Below are positions 1 through 8,863 of a DNA stretch of 64,000 nt, piece after piece (the stretch's first letter is position 1; each line of letters opens with the position of its first letter). Under the pieces are notes generated by a model. That model had not been told where the DNA came from. It ran no database searches and saw only the letters and a list, made by a program, of their open reading frames with translations. Source of the DNA: Lentzea alba (GTDB lineage Bacteria > Actinomycetota > Actinomycetes > Mycobacteriales > Pseudonocardiaceae). The position numbers and the translations under genes are program-made. Location of the stretch: assembly GCF_011067745.1 (NCBI RefSeq), contig NZ_JAAMPJ010000018.1:124001-188000 (forward strand), given 5' to 3'.

Positions 1-146
1 CCGACGTCTACGAGGCGGAACAGGATCCCGCGGCCGCGAGTGACGCACTGCGGCGGGCAGCCGGCATCCTCGAAGCGCTGCACCACCCCGACGCCGCCGA
101 CGTGCGGGCGAGGCTGCACGTCCTCGCCGGTGCGGGACGAGGGTGA
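1..146 (+). CDS. C-terminal end of a TPR-type protein (5' end outside window)
   Basis: Only the last 47 codons are present, in the frame starting at base 3 and ending with TGA at 144-146. The peptide is Ala/Leu/Arg-rich and helical (ALRRAAGILEALHHPDAADV), as in the last TPR hairpin of actinobacterial STAND or SARP-type regulators. No function can be assigned from this fragment. A gap of about 60 bases with weak inverted repeats separates it from the next gene, so the two are probably not one operon. Confidence 0.6.
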   Translation, partial: DVYEAEQDPAAASDALRRAAGILEALHHPDAADVRARLHVLAGAGRG

Positions 147-210
147 GCTCAGCCGAAATGTCTGTCGAAAGGCAGACGTGCCGGCCCGATCCGGGTGATC
201 GAATCGGGGC

Positions 211-1557
211 GTGAAAGCGCTGATGACACTCCTGGTCGCGGTCACCCTGCTCGTGGGAGGCGCCGGGGTCGCCCCCGCTGCCGAGGGCCTGGCGTGGCGG
301 GAGTGCCACGACGGGTTGCGGTGCGCCGAAGTCGTGGTTCCCGCCGACTGGACCCGTCCGGGCGGCGGCGCCCAGGTCGTCGTCCCGCTGCTGAAGATCC
401 CGGCCGGGGAACAGAAGCTCGGTGTCCTCCTGGTCAACCCTGGCGGCCCGGGGTCGAGCATCCCCAACTTCGCGTTTCCGGGCTACCGCGACCAGTTCGC
501 GGACCTCGCGGCGCGGTTCGACGTCGTGGTGTTCGACCCGCGTGGCATGGACGTCACCTGTCCGAGTCCGAATCCCGCCCCGCTGGCCTCGCCGGTGATC
601 GAGTCCGCTCACCGGGAGTACGCCGCCGCCAACGACCGGTTCGCGGCGGACTGCGCGGAGGCGATGGGCGCGTACCGGGGACACCTCAACGCTCGCCAGG
701 TCGCGCACGACATGGACGCGATCCGGCGTGCGCTGGGTGAACGCCGGCTCAACTACTTCGGCAACTCGTACGGAACGGTGTACGGGCAGTCGTACGCGGA
801 GCTGTTCGGCCACCGGGTCGGGCGGATGTACCTGGACAGCGTGCTGGACCACACTCAGCGCGACCCGGCTGCGTGGGCGCGGGCAGGTGCCGTGACGGCG
901 GAGCACAACCTCCATCGGATGGCGCGGTGGTGTGCGACGGACACCGGCTGCGCGTTGCACGGCAAGGACGTGATCGCCGTGTGGGACCGCGTGCTGTCGA
1001 TGCCCGGCGTGGAGGCGTCCGCGGTCATCAGGTGGGCCGCGGCGCGGATCGGCAACGACAAGGGCTGGCCAGCGTTGGCCACCGGGCTCGCGCAGGCGGA
1101 AGCCGGCGACACGACGGCGATGACACCGCGGCCAGCTCCGCCTGATTTCCGGCTCGCGAGGACGGCGCTCTGCGCGGACTTCCCCTTCCCGGACGATTTT
1201 CCGGCTGTGCAGCGGGTGGAGAACCAGTTGCGGGCGATCGCGCCCCGGCTGGGGTGGGCGGTGACCCCGTGGCGGGTTTCCGGGCACTGCTCGGGCGTGC
1301 CGAGGACGGGTCTCAACCCGCCGGCCGCGTTGTCCGCGATGCCGAGGGTGTTGGTGGCGAACGGCGAGCACGACGCGTTGACCCCCGCTGAGCACGGCCG
1401 CCGGGTCGCCGCGCAACTCAGGGGCGCGTACCTGCCCGCGGAGGGCAACCACGGGCTCTACCTCAACGGCAACGCGTGCGTCCGCGACCGCGTGCACCGC
1501 TACCTGTGGACCGGGGACTTGCCGGCGCCGGGCGCGCGGTGCGGCACACCGGTCTGA
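211..1557 (+). CDS. Secreted alpha/beta-hydrolase, S33 tripeptidyl aminopeptidase type
   Basis: The 448-residue protein starts at GTG with a typical Sec signal peptide (basic start, hydrophobic residues 4-20, cleavage near APAA). An oxyanion-hole segment NPGGPGSS and the nucleophile elbow GNSYGT (Ser186) match the Streptomyces secreted S33 tripeptidyl aminopeptidases. The C-terminal part has the family's conserved VANGEHDALTP (acid) and GNHGLYL (His) segments and paired cysteines. It should release short peptides from extracellular protein, in keeping with a saprophyte. A two-component pair follows directly, but nothing shows that it controls this gene. The family call is confident; the exact specificity is not. 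Confidence 0.85.
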   Translation: MKALMTLLVAVTLLVGGAGVAPAAEGLAWRECHDGLRCAEVVVPADWTRPGGGAQVVVPLLKIPAGEQKLGVLLVNPGGPGSSIPNFAFPGYRDQFADLAARFDVVVFDPRGMDVTCPSPNPAPLASPVIESAHREYAAANDRFAADCAEAMGAYRGHLNARQVAHDMDAIRRALGERRLNYFGNSYGTVYGQSYAELFGHRVGRMYLDSVLDHTQRDPAAWARAGAVTAEHNLHRMARWCATDTGCALHGKDVIAVWDRVLSMPGVEASAVIRWAAARIGNDKGWPALATGLAQAEAGDTTAMTPRPAPPDFRLARTALCADFPFPDDFPAVQRVENQLRAIAPRLGWAVTPWRVSGHCSGVPRTGLNPPAALSAMPRVLVANGEHDALTPAEHGRRVAAQLRGAYLPAEGNHGLYLNGNACVRDRVHRYLWTGDLPAPGARCGTPV

Positions 1558-1563
1558 TCAGCC

Positions 1564-2655
1564 GTGTACAACTGGGAAATGGACTCGCGGCTTCGCGACA
1601 CCCTCGGGCGCGACGCGGTGTTCGCCGGTGCGGCCGCGGTCGTCGTGTCCGTGCTCGGGTTGCTCGAACGCGGCTCCACGAGCCCGGTCGTCGTGGTCAC
1701 CGCCTCGGTCGCGGTGGCGGCTCCTTTGTTGCTGCGCCGTCGTTTTCCACTGATCACGGCGTTCGCGTGCGCCACGATCGTGCTCGTCGCCGCCGTGCCG
1801 GACTGGCCCGGGCGCCTGGTCGGCATGGCCGCGTTCGGTTCCGCCGCGTACCACCGTCCCCGATCGGCGGTGCTCGTGCCGGCCGTCGGATGGTTCCTCG
1901 TCCTGGCCGCAGCGGGAGTCCACTCGCCGACGGCCGCGACCTGGACGGACCTCCTTCTCCTCGGCCTCGCGCCGGCCGCCATCGGCTACGCCCTGCGGAT
2001 GCACCGCGACCGCGCCGACCAGGCCGCACGCCTCTACCGGGAAGAGACCCGCCGCGTGGTCGCCGAGGAACACGCCCGCATCGCCCGCGAGGTGCACGAC
2101 GCCGTCGGCCATCACCTCACCGTGATCCGCATGCAGGCCAACGCCGTCCGGCACGTCGCCCGCTCTCTTCCGCCGGTCGCCGACCGGGCGCTGGTCACGA
2201 TCGCCGAAGCCTCGGCCACCGCGCTCACCGAGGTCCGCGACGTCCTGGCCGCACTGCCCACGCACGGCACCACACTGACCGACCTGGACACTCTCGTGCA
2301 CCACGTGACCGGCCCGGACCGCACGGTCACCCTCACCAGGAACGGCCCGGCGCCGAGCACCCTGCCGCCGCTGGTCGATCACGCCGGCTACCGGCTGGCC
2401 CAGGAAGCGCTCACCAACGCGCTGCGCCACTCCGACGCGACCCAGGTCGACCTGCGCCTGCAGCACACCCCGGACGAAGTCGTGATCACCGTGGCGGACA
2501 ACGGTTCCACCACCCCAGGCCCACCGGCCGAGGGCACCGGGCTGCGCGGCCTGCGGGAACGGACCCGGCTGCTCGGCGGCACCCTGCGGATCGAGGCGAA
2601 CCAGCCCAGCGGCTGGCTCGTCGAGGCCAGGCTCCCGCTGCGGGAACAACGATGA
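1564..2655 (+). CDS. Membrane sensor histidine kinase, NarL/DesK type
   Basis: 363 residues. The N-terminal 150 residues form about five or six hydrophobic segments with little loop sequence, so sensing is probably within the membrane. The HisKA_3 dimerisation box contains IAREVHDAVGHH with the phospho-acceptor His178. A HATPase_c domain follows, with an N-box near QEALTNALRHS, a G1 box VADNGS and a G2 box GTGLRGLRER. The gene starts with GTG six bases after the S33 peptidase; ATG at 1579 is an alternative start. Its stop overlaps the start of the response regulator (ATGA), so the pair is translationally coupled. The signal is unknown. Confidence 0.9.
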   Translation: MYNWEMDSRLRDTLGRDAVFAGAAAVVVSVLGLLERGSTSPVVVVTASVAVAAPLLLRRRFPLITAFACATIVLVAAVPDWPGRLVGMAAFGSAAYHRPRSAVLVPAVGWFLVLAAAGVHSPTAATWTDLLLLGLAPAAIGYALRMHRDRADQAARLYREETRRVVAEEHARIAREVHDAVGHHLTVIRMQANAVRHVARSLPPVADRALVTIAEASATALTEVRDVLAALPTHGTTLTDLDTLVHHVTGPDRTVTLTRNGPAPSTLPPLVDHAGYRLAQEALTNALRHSDATQVDLRLQHTPDEVVITVADNGSTTPGPPAEGTGLRGLRERTRLLGGTLRIEANQPSGWLVEARLPLREQR

Positions 2656-3305
2656 TCCGCACGCTGATCGCCGACGACCAGGAGCCCGTCCGGTGGGCAC
2701 TGCGCCTGGTCCTCGACGCCGAACCGGACATCGAGGTGGTCGACGAGGCCGCCGACGGCGCCGAAGCCGTCGACAAGGCCCGGTGGCAACGCGTGGACGT
2801 GGTGGTGCTCGACCTGCGCATGCCGCGGATGGACGGGCTGGCGGCCATCCGCCGGATCGCCGAGTCGATCAACCCCGCGCCCGCCGTCGTCGCGCTGACC
2901 ACGTTCGACGTCGACGAGTACCTGTTCGGCGCACTCCAGGCGGGCGCGGCGGGCTTCGTGCTCAAGGACAGCGAACCGGCGCTGCTCGTCGAGGCGGTTC
3001 GTGCGGCGTCGAAAGGACAGGGACTGATCGACCCGCAGGTCACCCGCCGCACCATCCGCCGCTTCGCGCAGCTCACGCCCCGGCCCGTGCCGGCCGAACT
3101 GAACCTGCTCACCCCACGCGAACAGGAGGTGCTGCGGCACGTGGCGCGCGGGCTGAGCAACGCCGAGATCGCCCGTGCCCTCACCGTCGGCGAGGGCACG
3201 GTCAAGACCCACGTGGCGCGGGTGCTCGCCAAACTCGGCCTGCGCACCCGCGTACACCTGGTGATCTACGCCTACGAGCACGCCCTGGTGAGTGCTTCCT
3301 CTTAA
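2652..3305 (+). CDS. NarL/LuxR-family response regulator
   Basis: 217 residues. The receiver domain (1-120) has the acidic pair DD at 8-9, phospho-acceptor Asp54 in VVLDLRMP, Thr in the ALTTFD segment and Lys in FVLKDSE. The LuxR-type HTH (about 150-210) has the conserved LTPREQEVL and NAEIARAL segments. ATG overlaps the kinase stop. The gene is convergent with the sugar-binding lipoprotein and shares the last bases of its stop codon with it (TTAA at 3302-3305). Targets cannot be read from the sequence; autoregulation and control of the upstream hydrolase are possible but unproven. Confidence 0.93.
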   Translation: MIRTLIADDQEPVRWALRLVLDAEPDIEVVDEAADGAEAVDKARWQRVDVVVLDLRMPRMDGLAAIRRIAESINPAPAVVALTTFDVDEYLFGALQAGAAGFVLKDSEPALLVEAVRAASKGQGLIDPQVTRRTIRRFAQLTPRPVPAELNLLTPREQEVLRHVARGLSNAEIARALTVGEGTVKTHVARVLAKLGLRTRVHLVIYAYEHALVSASS

Positions 3306-4396
3306 CGGAGCTGGTCGTCGGTGTAGTAGCCGGACTCCACGAGAACCTTGTGGTAGTTGGTCTTGTCGACGCTCACGGGGTTCAGCAGGAACGCGGGGAC
3401 GACCTTGACGCCGTTGTCGTAGTCGTTGAGGTTGTTCAGCTGCGGCGGCGTCCGGCCCTTCAGCACGGAGTCGGCCATCATCGCCGTGGCGGTGGCCAGT
3501 TCGCGGGTGTCCTTGTAGATCGTCGAGTACTGCTGGTCCGCGATGATGGACTTCACGGAGGCGAGCTCGGCGTCCTGTCCGGTCACGATCGGGAAGACGG
3601 GGCCGTAGCCGTTGTTCTTCAGCGCGGTGAGGATGCCGAGAGAGATGCCGTCGTACGGCGAGAGCACGCCGTTCACCTTGTTGCGTTTGTACGACGAGGC
3701 CAGGACGTCCTCCATGCGCTTGCGGGCGGTCTCGCCGTCCCACCGCAGGGTCGTCACGGTCTGGAAGTCCGTCTGACCGCTGCGCACCACCAGTGTGCCG
3801 TTGTCGAGGTACGGCTTGAGCACGGACATGGCGCCGTTGAAGAAGAACGACGCGTTGTTGTCGTCCGGCGAGCCGGCGAACAGCTCGATGTTGAACGGCC
3901 CCTTCGCGGAGCTGGGTTGCCCCTCGGGGGTGCGCAGTCCCAACCCGGTCAGCAACGACTCGGCCTGGTACACACCGACTCGGAAGTTCTCGAACGTCGC
4001 GTAGAAGTCGACGTAGGGGCTGCCTCGCAGGAGCCGGTCGTAGGCGATCACCGGGATCTTGGCGTCCGCGGCCTGTTGCAGCGGCTGGGTCAGCGCGGAG
4101 CCGTCCACCGAAGCGATGATCAGCAGCTGTGCGCCTGCGGCGATCTGGCCCTGGATCTGTTTCACCTGGTTGGCGACGTCGTTCTCGGCGTAGCGCAGGT
4201 CGACCCGGTGTCCCTTCTTCTCCAGGTCCCGCTTGATGTTCTCGCCGTCGTGGATCCAGCGCTCCGACGAGGTCGTGGGCATGGTGACGCCGACGAGCGC
4301 CGCCTCGGGGGCCTTGACCTGCTCGCCGGTCGCGGGTGCGCCGCACGCCGCCACCAGCAGCAGGACCGCCGGCACCACTGATCTCGATAACCTCAT
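3302..4396 (-). CDS. Sugar ABC transporter substrate-binding lipoprotein (ChvE/xylose-binding-like)
   Basis: 364 residues from ATG at 4396, preceded by a good GAGGAG site; an upstream in-frame start at 4411 would sit across that site. A lipobox LLVAAC puts the lipidated Cys at residue 18. The mature part is a type I periplasmic-binding fold (Peripla_BP_4) like ChvE and other aldose-binding proteins, with segments such as ASVDGSAL, PVIAYDRLL and VTGQDAELAS. The ATPase and permease genes that normally accompany it are absent, so it is an orphan or its partners lie elsewhere. Two palindromes upstream (4415-4430 and 4497-4510) suggest control by a LacI-family repressor not encoded next to it. Confidence 0.88.
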   Translation of the reverse strand: MRLSRSVVPAVLLLVAACGAPATGEQVKAPEAALVGVTMPTTSSERWIHDGENIKRDLEKKGHRVDLRYAENDVANQVKQIQGQIAAGAQLLIIASVDGSALTQPLQQAADAKIPVIAYDRLLRGSPYVDFYATFENFRVGVYQAESLLTGLGLRTPEGQPSSAKGPFNIELFAGSPDDNNASFFFNGAMSVLKPYLDNGTLVVRSGQTDFQTVTTLRWDGETARKRMEDVLASSYKRNKVNGVLSPYDGISLGILTALKNNGYGPVFPIVTGQDAELASVKSIIADQQYSTIYKDTRELATATAMMADSVLKGRTPPQLNNLNDYDNGVKVVPAFLLNPVSVDKTNYHKVLVESGYYTDDQLR

Positions 4397-4414
4397 GCCG
4401 GCTCCTCGCACGGA

Positions 4415-4430
4415 TCAACATCGATGTTGA
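4415..4430. promoter_or_regulatory. Perfect 16-bp palindrome upstream of sugar-binding lipoprotein
   Basis: TCAACATCGATGTTGA is a perfect inverted repeat lying 19 bases upstream of the lipoprotein start, where a repressor would block transcription. Which regulator binds is unknown; the CG centre fits LacI-family sites. Confidence 0.55.
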
Positions 4431-4496
4431 CGATCGCCACGGCTCCTGGAGCGGGCCGAGAAACACCGTTCAAGTGTGATCCGCGCCACGAGCGGG

Positions 4497-4510
4497 TGTG
4501 AACGTTAACA
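4497..4510. promoter_or_regulatory. LacI-type operator upstream of sugar-binding lipoprotein
   Basis: TGTGAACGTTAACA is an inverted repeat with a CG centre and one symmetric mismatch. It has the same layout and the same G/A mismatch as the operator of the galactoside cluster in this window (TGTGAGCGCTAACA), with AACGTT in place of AGCGCT. A LacI-family protein of related specificity is the likely ligand. Confidence 0.55.
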
Positions 4511-4602
4511 AGTGATGTTGGTCTGTTCAAGGCTCAGATGTCGCGCCACTCAGACACCGGCTCCGACGGTGACGTGCCGAGATCACCCCGAGGAAGTGCG
4601 CC

Positions 4603-7600
4603 GTGCCGAAGGGCCGATCCCGGTCCGTCCTAACAGGACGCAGGTCGGCACGGAAGTCGGGACATCCCCGGGCATCCGGGCGAAGATCGCCCAATCTCGT
4701 GGTGACGCCCGTGCGCACCCGGTATGCAGTGATCGTGCACAACGAGGGGGGAGCACACGCACCGGACTTGTCGCTCGGCTTGCTGGGTGACGTGGAGGTG
4801 CGTCTGGCAAGCGTGCCCGTACCGGTCGGCCATGCACGGCAACGTGCCGTACTGGCCGCGCTCGCGGTCGACGCCGGACGGCCGGTGCCGCCCGATCGCC
4901 TGGTCGACCGCGTGTGGGGCGAGCGCGTGCCCAGCCGCGCGCAATCCGCGTTGCGGACCTACCTGTCGCATCTGCGGCGGGCGCTGGCGCCGGCCGGTGT
5001 GACGATCGAACGGGACGGGATCGGCTACGTCCTCGGCGTCGCGTCCGACGTGGTGGACGTGACCCGGTTCGGCGAACTGGCCGCGCGGGCCCGGCAGGCG
5101 GACGATCCCCGGCGCGCGGTGGTGCTGGCCGAGGAAGCGCTGGGACTGTGGCGCGGCGAACCGTTGGCGGAGCTGGACACGCCGTGGGCGTCGTCCGTTC
5201 GGGAGCGGCTGCACCGGGAGCGCGCCTCGCTCGACGCGGATCGCGTCGACTGGGCGCTTGCCTTGGGGCGGCACGACGAACTGCTGCCGGAGCTGTTCGC
5301 GCGGGTCGCCGAGGACGGACTCGACGAACGGGCCGCCGGACAGCTGGTGCTCGCGCTGTACCGCTGCGGACGGCAGGCCGACGCCCTCGACCAGTACGAG
5401 CTGGTCCGGCAGCGGCTGGCCGAAGAGCTGGGTGTCGACCCCGGACCGGCGCTGCGGGCGCTGCACCAGCGCGTGCTCACCTCGGACCCCACCCTGGCCG
5501 CCGCCACGGTGGAACCGGTCGCCGCAACAACGCCGGTGCCGCGCCAGTTGCCCGTGCCGCCACGCCTGTTCACCGGTCGCGACGACCACCTCGCCGCGCT
5601 GCTCGCCGCCCTCGACGACCCCGAGGACGGAACGGTGATCGTCACGATCAGCGGTGCGGGCGGCATCGGCAAGACCTGGCTGGCGTTGCACTGCGCCCAC
5701 CGGTACGCCGACCGGTTTCCCGACGGGCAGCTGTTCGCGGATCTTCGGGGGTTCGGTCCGGAGGGCGTACCGCTGTCACCGGCGGTGGTGGTGCGCGGGT
5801 TCCTCGCCGCGCTGGGCGTGGACAGGTTGCCCGCCGACCCCGACGCCCAGGCGGCGCTGTTCCGCAGCACGATCGCGGACAAGCGGATGTTGCTCGTGCT
5901 GGACAACGTCGCGGACACCTCCCAGGTCACTCCGCTGCTGCCCGGCGGGCGGACCTGCGCCGTGCTGGTCACCAGCCGCAACCACCTGCCCGGCCTGGTC
6001 ACCGCGCACGGTGCGCACCACCTGGCGCTCGACGTGCTCACCGACGACGAGTCACGCGCCCTGCTCACCCGGCGGCTCGGCGCCGCCCGCGTGGCCGCGG
6101 ACCCGGAGGCGGTGGCCGATCTGATCGGACTGTGCGGCGGTTTTCCGCTGGCCCTGGGCATCATCGCCGCGCGTGCCCACACCCAGCCGCACGTTCCGCT
6201 CGCCGAGTTCACCGGCGAGCTGCGCGATCTCGGCCTGGACGCGCTGGCCGGCCAGGAACCGGCCGCCAGCCTGCCCACCGTGCTGTCCTGGTCCCGCCGC
6301 GCCCTGACCGACGGGCAGGCCGCGTTGTTCTCGCTGCTCGGCCTCGCGCCGGGCGCGGACATCGGGTTGTTCGCGGCGGCGAACCTCGCCGGGCTGCCGA
6401 TCGCCCGCGCGCGGGCGGAACTGCGGGCGTTGGAACAGGCATCGCTGATCGGCCACGGCGCCCGCGGCCGGTACCGGATGCACGACCTCGTCCGTGCCTA
6501 CGCCGTGGAACAGGCCCCGGCCGCGGCGCCGGACAGCCGTGCCGCGCTCACCCGTCTGACTGACCACTACCGGCACGCCGCCGCGATCGCCGTGGACGTG
6601 GTGTACCCAGCCGAAAAGCACCGGCGGCCCGACGCCACCGCGATCGACGGCCCGATGCCCTCCCTGGCCACGGCCGAGGAGGCCAGGGCGTGGCTGGACA
6701 CCGAACGCGACAACCTGGTCGACGTCACCGCCCACGCCGCCGACCACGGCCTGCACGAGCACGCCGCGCACCTGGCGGGCGCGGTGTGGCGGCACCTCGA
6801 CGTGACCGGCCAGATTCCGGCGGCGCTGGCGTTGTGCGAGCACGGGTTGCGCGCGGCACGCGCGTCGGGCTCTCGCGTCTGGGAGGCCCGGCTCATGCTC
6901 AACACCGGCACCACGCGCGTCCGCGCGGGCGGGGGCATCGTCATCGACCAGCTGCGCCCCTGCGTGGAGATCGCCCACGAGACCGGTGACGAGGTGACCG
7001 AGTCGCAGGCCCGCAGCCTGCTCGGGTGGGCGCTGGCCCAGGACGGCAGGTACGAGGACGCGCTGGACGAACTGCGGCGGGCGCTGGCACTGGCGCGCGA
7101 CCTCGGCGACGACGGCGCGATCGGGCGGGTGCTCAACAACATGGGCGTCGTCTACCACCGGCAGGGTCGCTACGAGGAACTGCTCGATCTGCTGGCAGAA
7201 GCGCTGGAGCAGGCGCGGTCGGCGGGCAGCCGGATCACCGAGGCCAAGGTGCTGGGCAACATCGGGGTGGTGCACGTCGAGCGGCGTGACCACGCGCAGG
7301 CGTTGGCGAGCCTCGAACAGGCCATCGTGATCCACCGCGAGACCGGCAACCGCACCGGCGAGGGCATCGCGCTGATCAACACCGCGTCCGCCCGGCAGCA
7401 CGGCGGCGACCACGAACACGCCTACCGCGACGTCATCGCCGCGCTGACCATCCTGCGCGAGACCGGCGACCGCTCGGCGGTGGAGTCCGCGCTCAACTGC
7501 GCCGGCGAGGTGGCGTTGAAGCTCGGCCGGCCCGACGAGGCGGCCGGTTTCCTGCACGAGGCGCTGACCCGGACGGAGCACAGCGGCAACCGCTACGCCC

Positions 7601-7764
7601 ACGCGTGGGCCCAAGCCGCGCTCGGCGACGTGCACCTCGCCTGGGACGACGTGCGCGAGGCCGAACGCCTGTGGCGGCTGTCGCTGGCGACGCTGACCGA
7701 ACTGGGAGCGGCGGACGCCGACCACGTCGCCAAGCGGCTGGCCGACCTCGGCGACCCGGAGTGA
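4603..7764 (+). CDS. AfsR-like SARP regulator with NB-ARC and TPR domains
   Basis: Up to 1053 residues. After a basic leader of about 45 residues come an OmpR-type winged helix (about 50-125, start LGLLGDVEV), a bacterial transcriptional activator domain (about 130-290), an NB-ARC STAND module with P-loop SGAGGIGKT (Lys357) and LLVLDNV Walker B, and C-terminal tetratricopeptide repeats (about 690-1050). AfsR/SARP proteins activate secondary-metabolite genes, with ATP-dependent oligomerisation as a switch. GTG at 4603 has GAGGAA seven bases upstream; GTG at 4735 would remove the unusual leader and is also possible. No biosynthetic cluster is adjacent, so the target is unknown. Confidence 0.88.
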   Translation: MPKGRSRSVLTGRRSARKSGHPRASGRRSPNLVVTPVRTRYAVIVHNEGGAHAPDLSLGLLGDVEVRLASVPVPVGHARQRAVLAALAVDAGRPVPPDRLVDRVWGERVPSRAQSALRTYLSHLRRALAPAGVTIERDGIGYVLGVASDVVDVTRFGELAARARQADDPRRAVVLAEEALGLWRGEPLAELDTPWASSVRERLHRERASLDADRVDWALALGRHDELLPELFARVAEDGLDERAAGQLVLALYRCGRQADALDQYELVRQRLAEELGVDPGPALRALHQRVLTSDPTLAAATVEPVAATTPVPRQLPVPPRLFTGRDDHLAALLAALDDPEDGTVIVTISGAGGIGKTWLALHCAHRYADRFPDGQLFADLRGFGPEGVPLSPAVVVRGFLAALGVDRLPADPDAQAALFRSTIADKRMLLVLDNVADTSQVTPLLPGGRTCAVLVTSRNHLPGLVTAHGAHHLALDVLTDDESRALLTRRLGAARVAADPEAVADLIGLCGGFPLALGIIAARAHTQPHVPLAEFTGELRDLGLDALAGQEPAASLPTVLSWSRRALTDGQAALFSLLGLAPGADIGLFAAANLAGLPIARARAELRALEQASLIGHGARGRYRMHDLVRAYAVEQAPAAAPDSRAALTRLTDHYRHAAAIAVDVVYPAEKHRRPDATAIDGPMPSLATAEEARAWLDTERDNLVDVTAHAADHGLHEHAAHLAGAVWRHLDVTGQIPAALALCEHGLRAARASGSRVWEARLMLNTGTTRVRAGGGIVIDQLRPCVEIAHETGDEVTESQARSLLGWALAQDGRYEDALDELRRALALARDLGDDGAIGRVLNNMGVVYHRQGRYEELLDLLAEALEQARSAGSRITEAKVLGNIGVVHVERRDHAQALASLEQAIVIHRETGNRTGEGIALINTASARQHGGDHEHAYRDVIAALTILRETGDRSAVESALNCAGEVALKLGRPDEAAGFLHEALTRTEHSGNRYAHAWAQAALGDVHLAWDDVREAERLWRLSLATLTELGAADADHVAKRLADLGDPE

Positions 7765-7881
7765 ACGAAGACTCCTGAGCGACCCCGCTCACCAGGCGAT
7801 ACAACGCTTCCTTTGCGCTTGTTTGGCACGTGATCTCCAACCTCGGTGACGCCTCGAACACCGGAAGACGGAGGGAATCAC

Positions 7882-8760
7882 ATGCCACGACAACGAAAAG
7901 CGGTCCGGGTCCGGTCCGGGCCGCCGGAGCAGGCGCCGGAGAACCCCCGGCTGTGGCTCACCAGAGCCGCACTGGGACTGACGGGCCTCGCGCTGGTGGG
8001 GATCGCGGCGTTCCTGCTCGGTCACCAGCAGGGAGCGGACTCGGTGATCGGCGCCCTGCAGAGCCAGGGCGGGCAGACCCTGCCGGACACCACCCCGCCC
8101 CCCGAGCAGGAGCAGCCGGACGAGGTCCCCGCCGACGAGGCGCCGGTCGAGAACGGCACCGACGAGCAGGCCCCGGTGGAGCAGGACAAGCCGGCCGACT
8201 CGGGCGTCGAGGCGGTCGACGTCGAGGACAGCGGCACCGAGGAGGACTCGGGCGCGGTCGAGTTGAGCGGCGACGTGTCGGCCGACGTGTTGGCCGACGT
8301 CTCCTCCGGTGTCGCGCTGGACGCCGCTGTGCACGTGCCGGTGCCCGCGCCCGCGCCCGCGCCGGTCATCGACAGCGGTGTGGCGGAAATTCCCGCCGAG
8401 CCGGTCGGTGTGCCGGAGCCCGACGTGCGGGTCGTGTCCCTGGAACAGCCCGAAACGACTCTGCCGGAATCCACGCAACCGGACTTCACGCAACCGGAAC
8501 CCACACAACCGGAACTCACGCAACCGGGCTTCACACAACCGGTCGTGCAACGGCAGATCACGCCTGTCGAAGTCGCACCTCAGGTCCGATCCCAGCCGTC
8601 CGCGCCGGCGGAGCCCGTCGAGATACACCCGCCCGCACCGGTGGTGGTGACGTCGCAGCCCTACACCGTCCTGCCGAGCCGAGCCGAACCGCAGGACATC
8701 GGCACGAACACCATCAGCACGATCGGCGCGAACGAGGTCGTCCTGGTCTCCCGCGGTTGA
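7882..8760 (+). CDS. Membrane-anchored Pro/Glu-rich extracellular protein
   Basis: 292 residues from ATG at 7882, which follows GGAGG at a good distance. A short basic cytosolic segment precedes one transmembrane helix (about residues 28-50); the rest is acidic, low-complexity Pro/Glu/Val sequence. Residues about 200-225 carry a tandem TQP-x-x repeat (TQPDF, TQPEP, TQPEL, TQPGF). No catalytic domain is visible. Such stalks span or contact the wall. It precedes two secreted CHAP proteins in the same direction, with a hairpin in the gap, suggesting a cell-wall role. I do not recognise a named family. Confidence 0.7.
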   Translation: MPRQRKAVRVRSGPPEQAPENPRLWLTRAALGLTGLALVGIAAFLLGHQQGADSVIGALQSQGGQTLPDTTPPPEQEQPDEVPADEAPVENGTDEQAPVEQDKPADSGVEAVDVEDSGTEEDSGAVELSGDVSADVLADVSSGVALDAAVHVPVPAPAPAPVIDSGVAEIPAEPVGVPEPDVRVVSLEQPETTLPESTQPDFTQPEPTQPELTQPGFTQPVVQRQITPVEVAPQVRSQPSAPAEPVEIHPPAPVVVTSQPYTVLPSRAEPQDIGTNTISTIGANEVVLVSRG

Positions 8761-8775
8761 GCCGGGGAGGAGCCC

Positions 8776-8802
8776 GCACGGCCACGTTCGCATCGGCCGT
8801 GC
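8776..8802 (+). terminator. Hairpin between Pro-rich protein and first CHAP gene
   Basis: GCACGGCC and GGCCGTGC form a perfect 8-bp stem with an 11-base loop and no T-run. It could be a terminator or an attenuator that sets the level of the downstream CHAP genes. Confidence 0.45.
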
Positions 8803-8863
8803 CGGCTCTGCTCCGCCTCGTCCACAGGAGCACCAAGGGACACAACGACCTACTGGAGTGGAG

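Noticed and set aside
2388..4466. Long minus-strand frame overlapping the response regulator and the lipoprotein
   Set aside because: It spans two well-supported genes and has no coherent domains.
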